A stretch of DNA of 64,000 nucleotides from Rotaria sp. Silwood1. Lineage: Eukaryota > Rotifera > Eurotatoria > Philodinida > Philodinidae. The translations under genes and the position numbers were made by a program. The DNA lies in NCBI GenBank assembly GCA_905250075.1, contig CAJNOP010000495.1, forward strand, positions 62,001-126,000, read 5' to 3'. This document shows positions 38,899 through 52,200 of this stretch, in pieces. The notes beneath the pieces are model-generated. The model saw only the letters and a list, made by a program, of their open reading frames with translations. It was not told the DNA's origin and ran no database searches. How positions within the stretch are numbered: the stretch's first letter is position 1; each line of letters begins with the position of its first letter.

Positions 38899-41800
38899 TT
38901 ATGTAGCAGCTGAAGCAGTAATTTGAGGTAATTTAGGCACATCCGATATGCTTGCATTACTTCTCGAATCGGATGAACTTGCATTATGTGTTGTAGTAAG
39001 TCCTTGTGTTAGAAAAAGATTGTTTGCATTATCAGGATTAACATCAATTGGACGATCATTATTATCCATATGAGTTCTATATGAAAAAATAAAAATAATA
39101 TAAATTGATAATTCTACTTGTATTTAATATTACTCATCTATAGATAAATCTGTCATATTGGATTTTTTTGTATTCATTCGTATAAACAATGCTCGAAGTA
39201 CTTGTTCTTTTTGTTCCCATGTTAAATCAGCAATATCAACTTCAGGGCCAAGATTTGTCCTATTGATGTAGTATAATTAAAAATTAATTATAACTATGAG
39301 CATTTTATTTCAGAAAGATATTAATATGATTGGCAACAGGAATCGAAGCTTTTTTCAAACGAATCAAAAAAAGAATTTTAGTCTTTGTTATGAATAGGAG
39401 AATAAAACCCTACAGTGATTATACCAGATCAACTTTTCTTCCCAGATTTAATAGAAGTCTATTAGCGTAAAAGAAGTATGGTTTCAAGTAACGCATCTAA
39501 TAATAAAACGAAATATTTCTGATGACAAAAATCCATGTAATCGTTTGTCATAAAAAACATATCAACTTTAATCATTTTCTCATTTAAACGAGTAAAGTTT
39601 AGAAACAAAAACAGAATAATAGTTCGCGTTTTAGAGATTGAAATTCGATACTATTGAACATTTAAAACATTGATTTAGTAAAAATGTTGAAATTAAGCTC
39701 GAATAGTTCATCATTGGTAAAAACTTCAAAGAGTACTTGTAATGTAATGAAAAATTATATATCATGTATGATTTAGTATGTTTCACATGTGTCGAGTCAC
39801 TCTGAATTTCCGATATTTTTCCGAACACTTTTCAGTTGATGAGCGAACTTTTCGTTGCAAACACAACGTTAGAATATAATTGTACATCATCAATTAATAC
39901 TGTAGAAAGTAACGATGAAAAGTGAAGAAAACCAAGAAGAGACTATAGTCTTAAAAAAAAACTACAAAACTTTTCCGTTATTGTAGTGAAAGAATCATTT
40001 GTATAAAAATCTGTCAAATTTTCTCAGTGAAGTAAAAGGTTCAATTCAAATCGAGAATATTTTGTCTATTCCTTGAACTCATTTCTGTTTCCTGAATAAT
40101 ATAACAGAGTTTTACACAAGCATTCTTCGAATATACTTGTAGAAAAACCGTAATAGGTTCTTCAGATATATCAATTCGTGTTCAATTTTTTCTAGGATTA
40201 TAGAACTTCATCATTATTTTCGAATAAGCTAATCGATTATGCACAAGTATATTGCATTATAAAATATTGCCACACACTGTCCGTGATGAAAGATTGTTGC
40301 AAAGGTTTTCATCGCGAGAGTGGTAGGCTTTTAGCTACAATGGCTATCTTTAGGGTCTTACACTTTTGTATTATATCTTATAAGAAAATTTACCATTTTG
40401 TTGCTTCTTCTAAATCATGAAAAACACTATTTGTACTATATCCATGAAATGTTTCATTAAATGTTCGTATTCTTGGATAATCTCCTTGTCCATGATGAGC
40501 ATTTAACATTCGATTTTGATAAGCATTAAATGCATCTTTTCGATATTGTAAACGATTTAAAGCAATTTGTTTTTTAACATGTTGTAAAGCATCCAAAAAG
40601 AATGTTTCTAATTCTGTACGTTGTTCAATAATAATTTTAGCTAATTTTTTAACTTTATTCATTTCTTTTGTTTTTAATTCTAATATACGTTGTAATCTTA
40701 TTATTTCACTACGTGATGATTCATGTTTAATATGTGTTTGTTCAAGAATATTTTTTCGTTCAATATCAAATTCTTGTATAAATTGTGTTAATGATGTTTC
40801 TAATAATTGAATTTTTTCTTTTAACTAATATTTAAAAAGAGAGAGAGACAGAAAAAAAAAACAAAAGAAATTTTAATATTTTATTTTTAATTTGTGTTTT
40901 TTTATTTTCTATTATAAATTACTTCTTTGATGAGATTATTTTGTTTTTGTACTTGTTCAATTTTTTCTTTTATTAATATTTCATTTAATTCTTTATCATT
41001 ACTTGTAGTTGCTATTAATCTTGATAATTGTTCTTTTGCTTTTTGATATTCATCCAACTCTTGTTTATACATACGTAATGTGTCAATAAGATCAACATTT
41101 TCTTTATAGACATTACGATTTGTTTCATTTAAACTTCTAAAATAAAGAAAAAGAAATTTGATGTAAAATTTCTTTAAAAATTATGTTTTACTTTAAAGCT
41201 TCATCTTGTGCACGTGAAGCTATTTCTTCAATTTTTTTATTTGATTCTTGTTGTAAACGCATTTTTTCTTCAAAAAATTTTTGTTCTAATTTTTCTATTG
41301 TATCTTTATGTTCACGTTCATTAGAAATCATTGCTTCTTTAATCTATAATAATTTAGAAAAAAAAAAAAACAAAAAAAAGGCAATTATATCAATGAAAAT
41401 TAATAAATTTTACTTCTTCAAGTTCTTTTTGCATTTGTGTTTTTTTCTTTCGAAATTCTTTTACTTGACTTAATTCATGACGATTTATTTCAAGTTCACT
41501 TTCTTTTCGAGTTAATTTCTCATCTAATTGACGTTTTTCTCGACTAAAATCACCAATCTTAAAAATAAAAAAAAAAAAATAATTTCTACATTTATTTTTA
41601 TTTCTATTCATACATACTAATTCATCTTTAACTTTTCGATGATCCATTTTAAGAGTTTTAACAGTTTGTTGTAAACGATCTATCTATAGTTAACAAAAAA
41701 ACAAAAAAACCAAAGCATACAGCTAATGTTTTGTCTTTGTAGATAATAATTATTTACTTCGGCATCTTTATCAGCATCTTGTTTTTTTAGAAAAGTTACA

Positions 41801-42172
41801 ACATCAATTGTATCTTTTTCTGTAAGACGCATTTGATCACGCATTTTTTCATTATCATTCGCTAATGAACCAGCTATATCTCTATTAATATACAAAATTA
41901 ATTGACATAATTAAACAAAATTAAAATTTTTATTTTTCTTACCGATAATGTTTGCGTGATAAATCCATCAGATTAAGTTGAGCTTCCCATAAATTTGAAT
42001 TATGAATACCCATTTTAACAGCTGATTCTTCTTTTTCTTTAGTTTTTTTACTAGAAAAATTTCATTAATTATCGTTCTTATTAATAAATGATTAAGAAAA
42101 GTCTTACCCTTTTTTCCCTTTCTTGCCTTTTTTGCCTTTGCCACCTTTTTTTCCTTTGCCTTTTTTCGGCAT
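38899..42172 (-). CDS. BBOF1: basal body-orientation factor 1 (coiled-coil ciliary protein)
   Basis: Ten exons (42172-42108, 42050-41943, 41881-41758, 41683-41618, 41557-41414, 41343-41192, 41136-40923, 40824-40394, 39259-39134, 39076-38899) join in frame to 535 residues; human BBOF1 is about 529. The start MPKKGKGKKGGKGKKGKKGK is the Lys/Gly-rich N-terminus of the family. Long coiled coils follow (TVVTFLKKQD-like FLKKQDADKD, FFEEKMRLQQE). The strongest matches are EMNKVKKLAKIIIEQRTELE then TFFLDALQHVKKQI, YPRIRTFNETFHGYSTNSVF, EEATKW, and VDIADLTWEQKEQVLRALF. Role: basal body and axoneme protein of motile cilia. Intron 8 (1,134 bp) is long and shows nothing recognised. TTTTTCTAG lies nine bases before the ATG. 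Divergent from the gene at 42797. Confidence 0.93.
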
Positions 42173-42796
42173 TTTTGTAATCTAGAAAAATAAAATATGA
42201 CTAAAATCTAGTTTAAATTCAATCGCCATTTCTAATTGATTTGTTTACAAAAGAATCAGCAACAACCTCTTTTTATTTGGCACCAATAAAAAACAGATGT
42301 CAGTCAATGATGACAATGATTAAATATGCGACAAAATCGATACAAAAATTTCTTTTTTTTTTTGTTTTCTATAACTTAAATTATTAACATATATATTGAT
42401 ATAAGAATTAGTTTCATTATTTTGCTTTTTAACTTAATTAATTAGAAAAATAAATTAAAATTTCTTTTTTTTTTGTAATTATTTTAATGCTCAAAATTTG
42501 GTTGTCGAGACGACTTCCAAAATACACATAGATTTGTTTGCATATTTTTTATAAAATTGTTTCAGTTAATCAGCTTTATTCTTTTTTCTTTTTTTCTTTT
42601 TCGTTTGGCTTTGTATAATTTAATAAAAAAAAAAAACCAGCATCAGTAAACTATAGGTGGTACGAGCAACGATAAAAAGCGTTTTTTTTTTGTTCTCTCT
42701 CGCTTTGTCTTCCTTTAACGAAACAGTCAGAAGACGAAAAGCACTCGCTGTGGTATAAGACTTTTCAAGTGCCTGCTTTTTATGTGTGTCTAACAG
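42173..42796. promoter_or_regulatory. divergent region between BBOF1 and the 42.8-kb gene
   Basis: 624 bp separate two divergent starts. The sequence has many poly-T tracts. Acceptor-like sites flank both ends (CTAG at 42181-42184 read on minus; TCTAACAG ending at 42796 on plus). It could be a shared bidirectional promoter; no specific site was recognised. Confidence 0.4.
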
Positions 42797-44252
42797 ATGA
42801 AGCGCAAATCTTCGAAACGCTCGATTCTCAACAAAAATTCGAAACATTTGTCAAATTCATTAACACCAATTATTGATGTAACAACAATATCATCTAATCA
42901 AGTCGATTTAGGCATAGGAACTGCACATTTAGATTCTCATACACCATGTTTAAAGGCAAATTTAATATTAAAAAGTCAAAAAGCGCTCAAACGAGATTTA
43001 CTTCGTTGTAGTGACCAACGACCATCACTGCTCGGTTCACATACATTACAACCACCACGTATTCATCCTGGATCTCAGCAAGTGCATACAGCGAGTTCAT
43101 CATCATCTGATCATCAACAACCAAAACGTCGTCATTCTTTATCAATGAATTCACGTACATTTTATGCAACAATCGATCGTATAGGACCATGGCCAGATGT
43201 ATCAATAAGTCGTTTACGTTCGGATGGAAATGAATTATTACGACCATTGAAAAATTTTCGTAATTTAAAAAATCCTCGTGTTTTTTCACCAAAATACTAT
43301 GCCGGATTAAATGAAGCTACAAGTAAATTTATATTTTATTCATCAACACGAAGTTATATTGATGAATATCGAAAACAAAAAGGTTATGTACTTGGTATAC
43401 AGAAAACATCACAAGTTAATTCTCTAGTATCATCAACACCATTATCAATACAACAATCAGATGAGGATCAACTGTCTGGTATGGGTGCGTTTAGTAGTGC
43501 TGTAGCTGTTGACTTAAATAATAGTACGATTAGAGAAGATAAAACACTTATATCAACCACAGAATTATCAATACCAAATAATGGATTTACAAAATCAGCC
43601 AGTGATTCACTTGAATTTACTAGTACACCCCCATCAATTCCATCAGTCACAAAAGTTTTTAATGATCCACGTCATGTAAATAATTTTCCAACGATAACTA
43701 TGCGTAATGGTCATCTTCGACCAACTCGTCATCCACCTCATCATACCATTGTTACTCAACAAGCTATTGCATTACCATCATTAAATGGTTCATCACTTCA
43801 TTATATAAGTAGTATGAATTCAATTGAAAAAGCTTATTCAAATAGTAAGAAAACATCAACACAAAATCAATCAAAATTATTTTTTATTGACAGACGTCAT
43901 AGAAAAAGGTATAGATTTATTTATATTGATTTTATCTAGAAATATAAATTGATTTGTTTAATAAAACTAGGATTTCAAATGGTGTTAATAGTGATAGTGA
44001 GGTATGATATTTATGAAATAATTTGAAATTAATAATACTAATTAAAATCACATTTTTTTGTTGTTTGATCTATTTACCATTTCTCATATGTTATAGATTT
44101 TGTCTCGTTCACAAGATCATTCTGAACTTCAAGCTACCGGTGCTTCATTAGGAACATCTCCACAACGATCAACAGCTGTAGTGGTTTATCAATTACCTCA
44201 TCAACCATCCTCAATTACTATTTGTCAAAATGATGTTAAATCATTGAGTTAG
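42797..44252 (+). CDS. unrecognised Ser/Thr-rich protein, divergent neighbour of BBOF1
   Basis: Three exons (42797-43908, 43971-44001, 44097-44252) join in frame to 432 residues. The N-terminus is basic (MKRKSSKRSILNKNSKHLSN). The best-ordered part appears to be residues ~115-200: SRTFYATIDRIGPWPDVSIS, then PRVFSPKYYAGLNEATSKFI. The rest is Ser/Thr/Pro/His-rich and probably disordered. No signal peptide, membrane segment or known domain is seen. Start choice: the first ATG directly follows TCTAACAG, so a splice or trans-splice acceptor would abut it. The long uninterrupted first exon and coding-like composition make it a real gene. Function unknown; head-to-head placement with a ciliary gene is only a weak hint. 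Confidence 0.7.
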
Positions 44253-45187
44253 AATTGAAGAAAAAAAAATGTTTTTCAGTTTTTTTGAAATTAGTATTTA
44301 TTGATAAAAAGATCATAATATTTGTGCTAGCTGTGGATAGATCATCTATTTGAAATCTCTTGTTTATTTTTAAAGAATATTATTTGTAATAGAATAATAT
44401 TCTAATGATTTATTAGTAATCTCGTTTCAATTTTAATACAGGCAGTTTGTTATTTGTTTTTTTTACCTACAGAGAGTAAACTTGATTAAAAACAAGCTCC
44501 AATGAAAATTTGAAATTGACTAATTGTGTTTAAATTGTATTCATTTATTATATAAGTCTGAGGAAGCCACAACAAAGACTTCGGTTGTAATGGTATTAAA
44601 TGAACCTTATCAGAACTATTGATTATATATGATTACACAGTTTCCAACCATAAATTTCGAGCACTTTCATAATGGAAGATAATGATGTAGTATAGATAAC
44701 GGAGGAGTACATGGCGTTTACGTAGCTGCCTGAAGAATCATAATGATAAAATTTTAGAACCAGTCTTATCTACAATGGCCTGTTTCAGACATTATTCGAT
44801 TATTTCGATGTAACTGGTTATCAGATAATAAACTACATTTGCAAGAATAAGTAAATATTAAAGAAAACCTTATGTGGTCAACTATTCTGTTATATCTCAG
44901 ATAAAGCTTGTCCTAGAAGAACGAAAAAGGAGATACAAGGTTGTAAATACCCGTATTTTACCATGCGACAAATAAAATTTAACAAAACGCAAAGTAACTC
45001 AGGGCTGTTATCATGACGCTTTCATTATTTATCATTACTTTGCAACTTTTTACACAAATAATTGTAACAGAACAAGAAATTTACGACACTAAGTTATTAT
45101 AAACTCACTTAGACGAAAAAACCATTACAGTACACCTTATATTCAACATACATTTCAACATCCCAGATATCTCGACAATTTTCATTT
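44253..45187. other. gene-free stretch before the F-box/LRR gene
   Basis: About 0.9 kb, AT-rich, with no exon, RNA gene or repeat recognised. Confidence 0.4.
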
Positions 45188-48125
45188 ATGTCGACCAAAA
45201 CTATATCTAATCTTCTTACAATACCGGTAGAGCTCGTCTATCGAATCTTCGACAATCTTAATGATTTCCATCTTTTATGCTGTACGCAACACGTTTGTAC
45301 ACGTATGAATGCAATTGTCGGCAGCTACCATCGATATCAGGTAAAACACTTTTATATCTGAAAATTTGAGTTTCATCATCTTCAATACATTATTCATTTA
45401 TCTAAGATCGTAGCTTATATATTGTTTCGCTAGATTATTTTTCTTGGGTAACCACTCATTGACAGATTTAAGCGAATAAATTTGAAGATTTGTTTAAAGC
45501 AACTTATAGGTACTCTAAGTGCTAATCGAAAATTAAAAATTGACTACTGACAACAGTTGAAGTCAGCTAAAAAGCACTACGAGTAATAATTCAGCAATCA
45601 CAAAAATGAGCAGCATTCGTTGAGATGATGCTAACTTGGAAAACGATGAGTCAATCATACTCCAAAGTTACATATCAAAGACCATTACTGAAATCGGAGG
45701 AACGAAAGCACTAGTAAAATCAATCCTCTCCAAGAATAATATCACATCGACACTATACCTTTACTGAAAAAAAACCGAGATATAAGTAGATACTATATTG
45801 AACATTAGTTAAAACAGCGCACAACTTTAACAACGTTTCTGCAACGAATCAAAGGCTCAAACAGTCTAAAGAGCGTGAGAGCACCAACACCTCGTGCCAT
45901 ACATATGATAAACTTTCCTTCTTTTTTAAATCAAAGATTCGTATCTTCGATTCCACAAAAAATCACAACACAACTAGCATGCACTACAAAACATATATAT
46001 ATATACTAACAAACTTTTACATTATTTCTTTTCTCAAAAGAAGAACACTCTACAGAGGATAAACTAAATCAAAGATTTCCTATATGCATCTACACCAACC
46101 GATTATAGACCCCTTTAAGATATCATTTCGTAAACCTTTCACCACTTCAACTTTCTTCTTTCCACACATAGGCACTAGCAATATTGGATCTCAGTGGCAA
46201 TCCAATGGGACATCAAGTAGCACAACATCTCGTCAAAGCTCTCGAACAAAACCAAGTAATGCTGTCACTCTTTAGGTCTATCATTCACTGCCTGTTAAAA
46301 ACAGACACTAACCACACTGGTGCTGTGTAACAATCATATCGATGATGAAGAAGCACGACATGTTGGTAAAGTTCTCGAGCAAAACCAAGTAATATCCCTA
46401 TTTTCTCTATCTATCATTCACTGCATACTTGAATAGACACTAACTACAGTGGATCTCGGTAGCAATCAAATCAGTGATGACGGAGCACAACATCTTGGGG
46501 AAGGTCTCCGGCAAAACAAAGTAATATCCTCCACCTTCTCTTCCTATCATTCTATGCCTGTTCAAAATAGACACTAATCACACTTGACCTCAGTTCGAAT
46601 CAAATCGGTGATGAAGGAGCACAACATCTTAGCAGAGCTCTCGAACAAAACAAAGTAACATCCTTATCTTCTCTGTCTACTATCCGATGTCTGTTCAAAA
46701 TAGACACTAACCATACTCAACCTCTATATGAATCAAATCAGTGATGAAGGAGTACAACATATTATTAAAGCTCTCGAGCAAAACCAAGTAATATCCTTAC
46801 TTTCTCTATCTATCATTCACCGCATGTTCAAATTAGACACTAACCACACTGAATCTCGGTGGTAATCAAATCAGTGATGACGGAGTACAGGGTCTTGGCA
46901 AAATTCTCGAACAAAACAAAGTAATATTGTCCCATTCTCTACTCATCATTGGATACCTGTTCAAAATAGACACTAGACATACTCGATCTCAGTTTGAATG
47001 GAATCAGGGATCAAGGAGTACAATATCTTGGTAAAGCTCTGAAGCGAAACAAAGTAATATCCACATCTTCTCTATCTACCATTCACTGTCTGTTCAAAAC
47101 AGACAATCACCACACTTAACCTCAGTTTGAATCGAATCGGTGATGAAGGAGCACAACATCTTGGCAAAGCTCTCGAACAAAACAAAGTACATCCTCACTT
47201 TTTCTATCATTCAATGTCTGTTCAAAATAGACACTAGTTGTATTGAATCTCGGTAACAATCGAATCGGAAATCAAGGAGCACAACATCTTGGTAAAGCTC
47301 TTGAACAAAACAAAGTAATGCTGTCAGCTTTTCTATCTGTAATTCATAGCATGTTCAAAATAGACACTAGCTATACTAAGCCTCTACACCAATGAAATCC
47401 GTGATGAAGGAGCACAACATCTTGGCAAAGCTCTCGAACAAAACAAAGTAATATACGCACCTGATCTATCTAGCATTCCCCGCATGTACAAAATAGACAT
47501 TAATCACACTTGACCTCAGTTTAAATCAAATCGAGGACCAAGGAGCACAACATTTCGGCAAAACTCTCGAACAAAACAAAGTAATATCTACACCTTTTCT
47601 ATCTATCATTCAATGCATTTTCAAAATAGAGACTAACCACCTTGAACCTTGGTAACAATGAAATTGGAAATCAAGGAGCACAACATCTTGGTAGAGGTCT
47701 CGAAGAAAACAAAGTAATATTCGCACCTTCTCTGTCTACCATCCATTGTCTGCTTAAAAAAAGGCACTCACCACACTTAACCTCAGTTTGAATCGAATCG
47801 GTGATGAAGGAGCGCAACATCTTGGCAAAGCTCTCGAACACAACAAAGTAATATCCCTACCTTCTCTATGTATTTTTGACTGTTTGTTCAAAATAGACAC
47901 TAACCATACTGAACCTCCGCACTAATCGAATCAGGGATGAAGGAGTACAGCATCTTGAGAAAGCTCTGGAACACAACAAAGTAGTGTTGACACCTTCCCT
48001 ATGTATTACTAATTGTCTGTTCAAAATAGACACTAACCACACTCAATCTCGGTAACAATAAATTCAGGAATTATGAAACAGAGTATCGTGCCAATGCGGA
48101 ACAACAAAATCGAATAATATTGTAA
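45188..48125 (+). CDS. F-box-like protein with 15 leucine-rich repeats on tandem exons
   Basis: Exon 1 (45188-45340) encodes 51 residues with an F-box-like segment, TIPVELVYRIFDNLNDFHLL. After an 831-bp intron come 15 exons that each encode one 28-residue ribonuclease-inhibitor-type LRR, typically TLxxLxLxxNxIxDEGAQHL followed by GKALEQNK. Exons start at 46172, 46305, 46437, 46571, 46704, 46837, 46970, 47103, 47231, 47364, 47497, 47630, 47764, 47897 and 48030. The first 14 are exactly 84 bp in phase 0; the last (48030-48125) carries its own stop. Introns are 44-50 bp and mutually similar. Direct joining gives 474 residues. Role inferred: substrate-receptor-like or sensor protein with a curved LRR surface. 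The region 45341-46171 may hide a missed exon. No NACHT domain was seen. Confidence 0.8.
46172..48030 (+). repeat. tandem exon-intron repeat, about 133-bp unit, 14 full units
   Basis: Distances between successive exon starts are 133, 132, 134, 133, 133, 133, 133, 128, 133, 133, 133, 134, 133 and 133 bp. Both the exon and the intron are conserved in each unit: introns begin GTAATATCC or similar and end CTGTTCAAAATAG. This shows duplication of whole exon-intron cassettes. Confidence 0.95.
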
Positions 48126-49273
48126 TCTATTTTGGTGAAATGGACGACTTCTGAATTGACACTTCTCAAATTGGATATGAAGATGTGAGTGTGGATGCGA
48201 GTGTTGATTGATTCTTGTGGCTTCACTGTCCCCACATTCATACTTGTTTTTGAGCGATATTGTAGAAGAGTTTTAATTGTAATGTTTTTCAACCGCGTTG
48301 TCTTTTAATTTTTGTTCTTTTTTCGTGTGATTTATGTGAAACAGAAATCTATTGTTTGCTTCGTTTGCCAATCAACTTAGTGTTAGCAGAATGCGCAACA
48401 ATTAATGCTACAAACAAGTATCTTCTGACGGAGATGTATTTCAAGCGATGAAACGAACTTTCTATTGCATGTCGAGTCTCTGTCGACTCTAGCTTATCAA
48501 ACACAATGATGCGAGGGTATTCGTGATAGGTATTAAATAATGGATGGATAAGCTTTGACTTCGCAAAAATGAATGCTGCATATAAATAAACAGACGAATC
48601 AGTAAGATCATCATCAAATATACGTATACTCTACGATTTTGGCTTGAACCAGAGAGTTCACCGGACTGTTACTTTTTAATTCGTGAATAATTATCCACAT
48701 CGAACCCATAACCAAATAGATCAGTAAAAATAGAACTTATTTTAGATATTAGATGCATGAATCTGTGGATTTAACGATTCAGTCGCATCGTTTGCTTGAT
48801 AACCGATGAATTTCTCTACGTTGATGAAGTCCATTAGGAAAATGGATAATCTATGATGGTGTTCGCTTGTTCCTAGCGTCTTAGTCATGGTACTATTAGA
48901 TCTTGTTTAATTGAAATATTCTGTTTTTATTTTCTAGATGAAATATGTATACGATCAGATCCTCTAATGGCTATACCTTCCCGTGGGTACATAATATTCC
49001 AATGTAGTGAGTGTATGTGTGTGAGTGTGTAATATCTCTTCATCTACATCCACGTCCACCCAAATCCACACTTCACACCCACACCCACAATTTATCAATG
49101 TCATATGACTTTTGTACTTTATCAACTATCCCTTCCAAGTATTCCAGTCATTATTTTACTGCATATATATTTATTTAGGTTGATTTAGTAGTGACAAAGT
49201 ATTCAAATAAAGACTGTTTATGAGAGTGTCTTCACAAATTGTTAGTGACCAAAAAACGTCGTGTTGAGTCGAT
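48126..49273. other. convergent intergenic stretch (LRR gene / NHL gene)
   Basis: No supported gene; a 73-codon minus frame at 48071-48292 overlaps the LRR 3' end and is not convincing. It contains telomere-like tracts at 48184-48212 and 49003-49090. Confidence 0.5.
49003..49090. repeat. TG-rich / CA-rich palindrome
   Basis: A TG-rich strand (GTAGTGAGTGTATGTGTGTGAGTGTGT) is followed after about 12 bp by a C-rich strand (CATCTACATCCACGTCCACC and CACACCCACACCCACA), so the stretch can fold on itself. Confidence 0.6.
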
Positions 49274-52200
49274 CTACAATCGTGTATATTTAATCACTTG
49301 AGCACTGTCTAGAAGTACGTACATATTAAGATTAGAGTCAAAAGCAACATCCATCGGCTTCGTGCACGCAGGTGTAGTACCACTTTCTCCAATCACGGGA
49401 ATACCTACAGTTTTATTGGTACAATACATTACTATTCTGTTTTTACCACTATCGGCAACATATAAATTGTTATATGAATCGAAAACGATGCCCTCCGGTT
49501 GGGTGAGAACAGCGTTACTACTATTGACTTGAGTAAGAGTCGAACTCGCAGAAGATGCACCAAATGTCCACAAATATATAGAATTACCGTTTTGATCGCT
49601 CAAATAAACTTGACTTTGTGAACCAGGGGCAAACAACATTGAATGCACTCCGTTGATTGAGGTATGACTAATTGCAACAGTACCACTTGTTGCGTTCGGA
49701 GCCCATTTCATCACTCGATTATTTTTCATATCAACGACATAAAAGTTCAAATTGTCGTCAACAATAACGTCTCTGGATTCATTGAATTCATCAAGCGCAC
49801 TTCCAGTGCTACCGGTCCCAGCAATAGTAGTACCATTTGGTGAATTAGGTGGATAGCGTACAACCGAATGAAGTTTATGACCAGTAACATACATGTAACC
49901 ATTCTTGTCAACAGTAAGAGCTTGAGGATCGTAAATCATAGCGGCTCCTGTAGCTGCAGCAACACCAATCACTGTCACACCGGTTGTCGCACCCTGAGTC
50001 CACTTTTGAATTCGATCGTTATGGTGATCACAAATATACATTGCATTGCTTGCATCGATGTACAAGCAAGTGGGCTGATTAAACTGATTAGAAGCTGAAC
50101 CGTCTGCTCCGGTGCCAGCCACGCGTACACCCGTCTGATTCCAACGAAGATTAGTACCTAAAGCATTATTTCATACTATATAGATGCATTTGCTGACTAG
50201 GATACCATCCAACGTGGTAGTTTCTGTTTCGACTTATATACATATCTCATTCAAATGATTCATATAGAGACATTAGAAAGGTGCAGCGAGTTTTTCTTTA
50301 TGGTTCTTTATTCAGGAGTTATGAGTGTTTTTCTTTTTTTTTCTCGTATAACCTAGACGAATTGAAAAGCTCATAATTTATAGTGAAAGTTTTCTAAATG
50401 ATTAATTGCTTTTGAATCAGCCGTCCATACATCATGTAGACTTTAATGAACTATGAATATTTAAAAGAAAATTTGGTCATTATCTTATTTCTGTAGAGTC
50501 ACTATATTTCAAAGATATATTGCAACTTCGATGTAAGTGTGAAGGGGAACGAGTGAGGAAGGAGTGAGTCGACAGTGTATCTATGTATCGATGAGTGAGC
50601 ATGCCAGTTTGGAAGTTTTACCTTCACAGTAATGCACACACACACCTCAACAACAAATCACGGGAGATATCTGAAAGTTTTAAGATAATATCTATACTGA
50701 CATGCATATCTATAGTCAAATTTTCAGGCACAAATTACATACCATGAACGAGTTAGGTGTTTTCCAATTTTTTGTAAGCTATTCAAACAAAAATAGAAAA
50801 AATGCTCATAACTTTCGAAGGTAGAACCCTGAGGAAAACTCTTTTTAGTATTTTTTGACATGGGAAGAAATTTGATTGAATGAACTATCAATGAATCAAA
50901 ACAGAAGTCACCAACATCGGTGATTCCCTGGTGAGCAATAAATAACTGACATGAATCGTAGGCAGTTGTAGTCGTTGTTGCTTAATAAAAAGAAGCAAAC
51001 ATAAGATTTTACATGTGTTTAAGATTTAAAAAATTACTCGTAGAAGTGCTGGTTGTACTAGTAGTTGAGGTTGTTTTTGTTGTTGTCGAAGTAGTCGTAG
51101 CAGTTGTTGTTGTGGTTGTTGTTGTGGTCGTTGTTGTTGTCGTAGTCGTAGTGGTTGTTGTTGATGTTGTCGTTGTTGTAGTCGTTTCTGTTGTTGTAGT
51201 CGTTGTTGTTGTAGTTGTTGTNNNNNNNNNNGTTGTTGTTGTAGTTGTTGTAGTCGTTGTTGTTGTAGTTGTTGTTGTAGTTGTCGTTGTAGTCGTCGTT
51301 GTTGTTGTTGTCGTTGTCGTTGTTGTTGTCGTAGTCGTTGTCGTTGTTGTTGATGTTGTTGTTGCCGTTGTTGTTGTAGCTGTTGTTGCACTTGTTGCTT
51401 GAAATAATACTATGTTATTATCTGTTAACACATACTTCCTATATTTACTTACAAGTGCTCGTAGTCGCAGTCGTACTGGTCGTCGTGTATTTTGGTTGTA
51501 TAACTACGTAGTAGACAATAAAAAGACATCATTTACTTCTTTTCCTGAGCTATCGTAACAAAGTAACGTGACTAGATTTTTTTTATGTTAATGATTCGTA
51601 CTACACGAGAACTCAAAAAATAAGTGCGAGAAAACATCTTTTGTCAAATTCAAGTACTCATTTCGAATTGAAGCCTCCAATAGACACCATATTATTGATT
51701 AAATGATAGGGCGAAACATCTTTTTTTAATTTCAATGAGATAAATCTAGTTTGATTTTGTTGAAAAATTTTGAATTTAATTTATTGAAAACAATGAAGTG
51801 ATCTATCCGTTTGAAAAATACTATTGATACATATGCATACAAAAATAGCTATTCGAAATGCATATAATTTGCCACGAGAGATACATACAATCAACATGAC
51901 TTATATGTCATAAAGAATAGAACTGTAATTTCTTTTGGGAATAAGTGTTTTATTTTACTATGGAAACAGAGATGCTACGTCAGCAACTTCAAAGTCAATA
52001 TAATGAAAGTAAAACTAAGCATTTCAATATATCTTGTGTTCTCTTCGTAAAAATCAAAGTTTGTTTAAGACAAAAGAAATACTTAAAATTTTCAATGTTT
52101 TTCTATGAAGCAAAAAAAATACAATGTATGCGTGTGCAATAAATGAAAAAAAACTTATAAATTTTGGGGATCGACGCATGAGTTTTATTTTTGGTAATGA

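Noticed and set aside
42987-43292. Minus-strand frame opposite the 42.8-kb gene
   Set aside because: Val/Met-rich shadow of the long, phase-consistent plus-strand exon.
51013-51402. Plus-strand poly-Val frame and minus-strand Gln/Arg/Leu frame over the ACN array
   Set aside because: Both are shadow translations of the triplet repeat; splice phases and the Thr-stalk context support only the poly-Thr frame.
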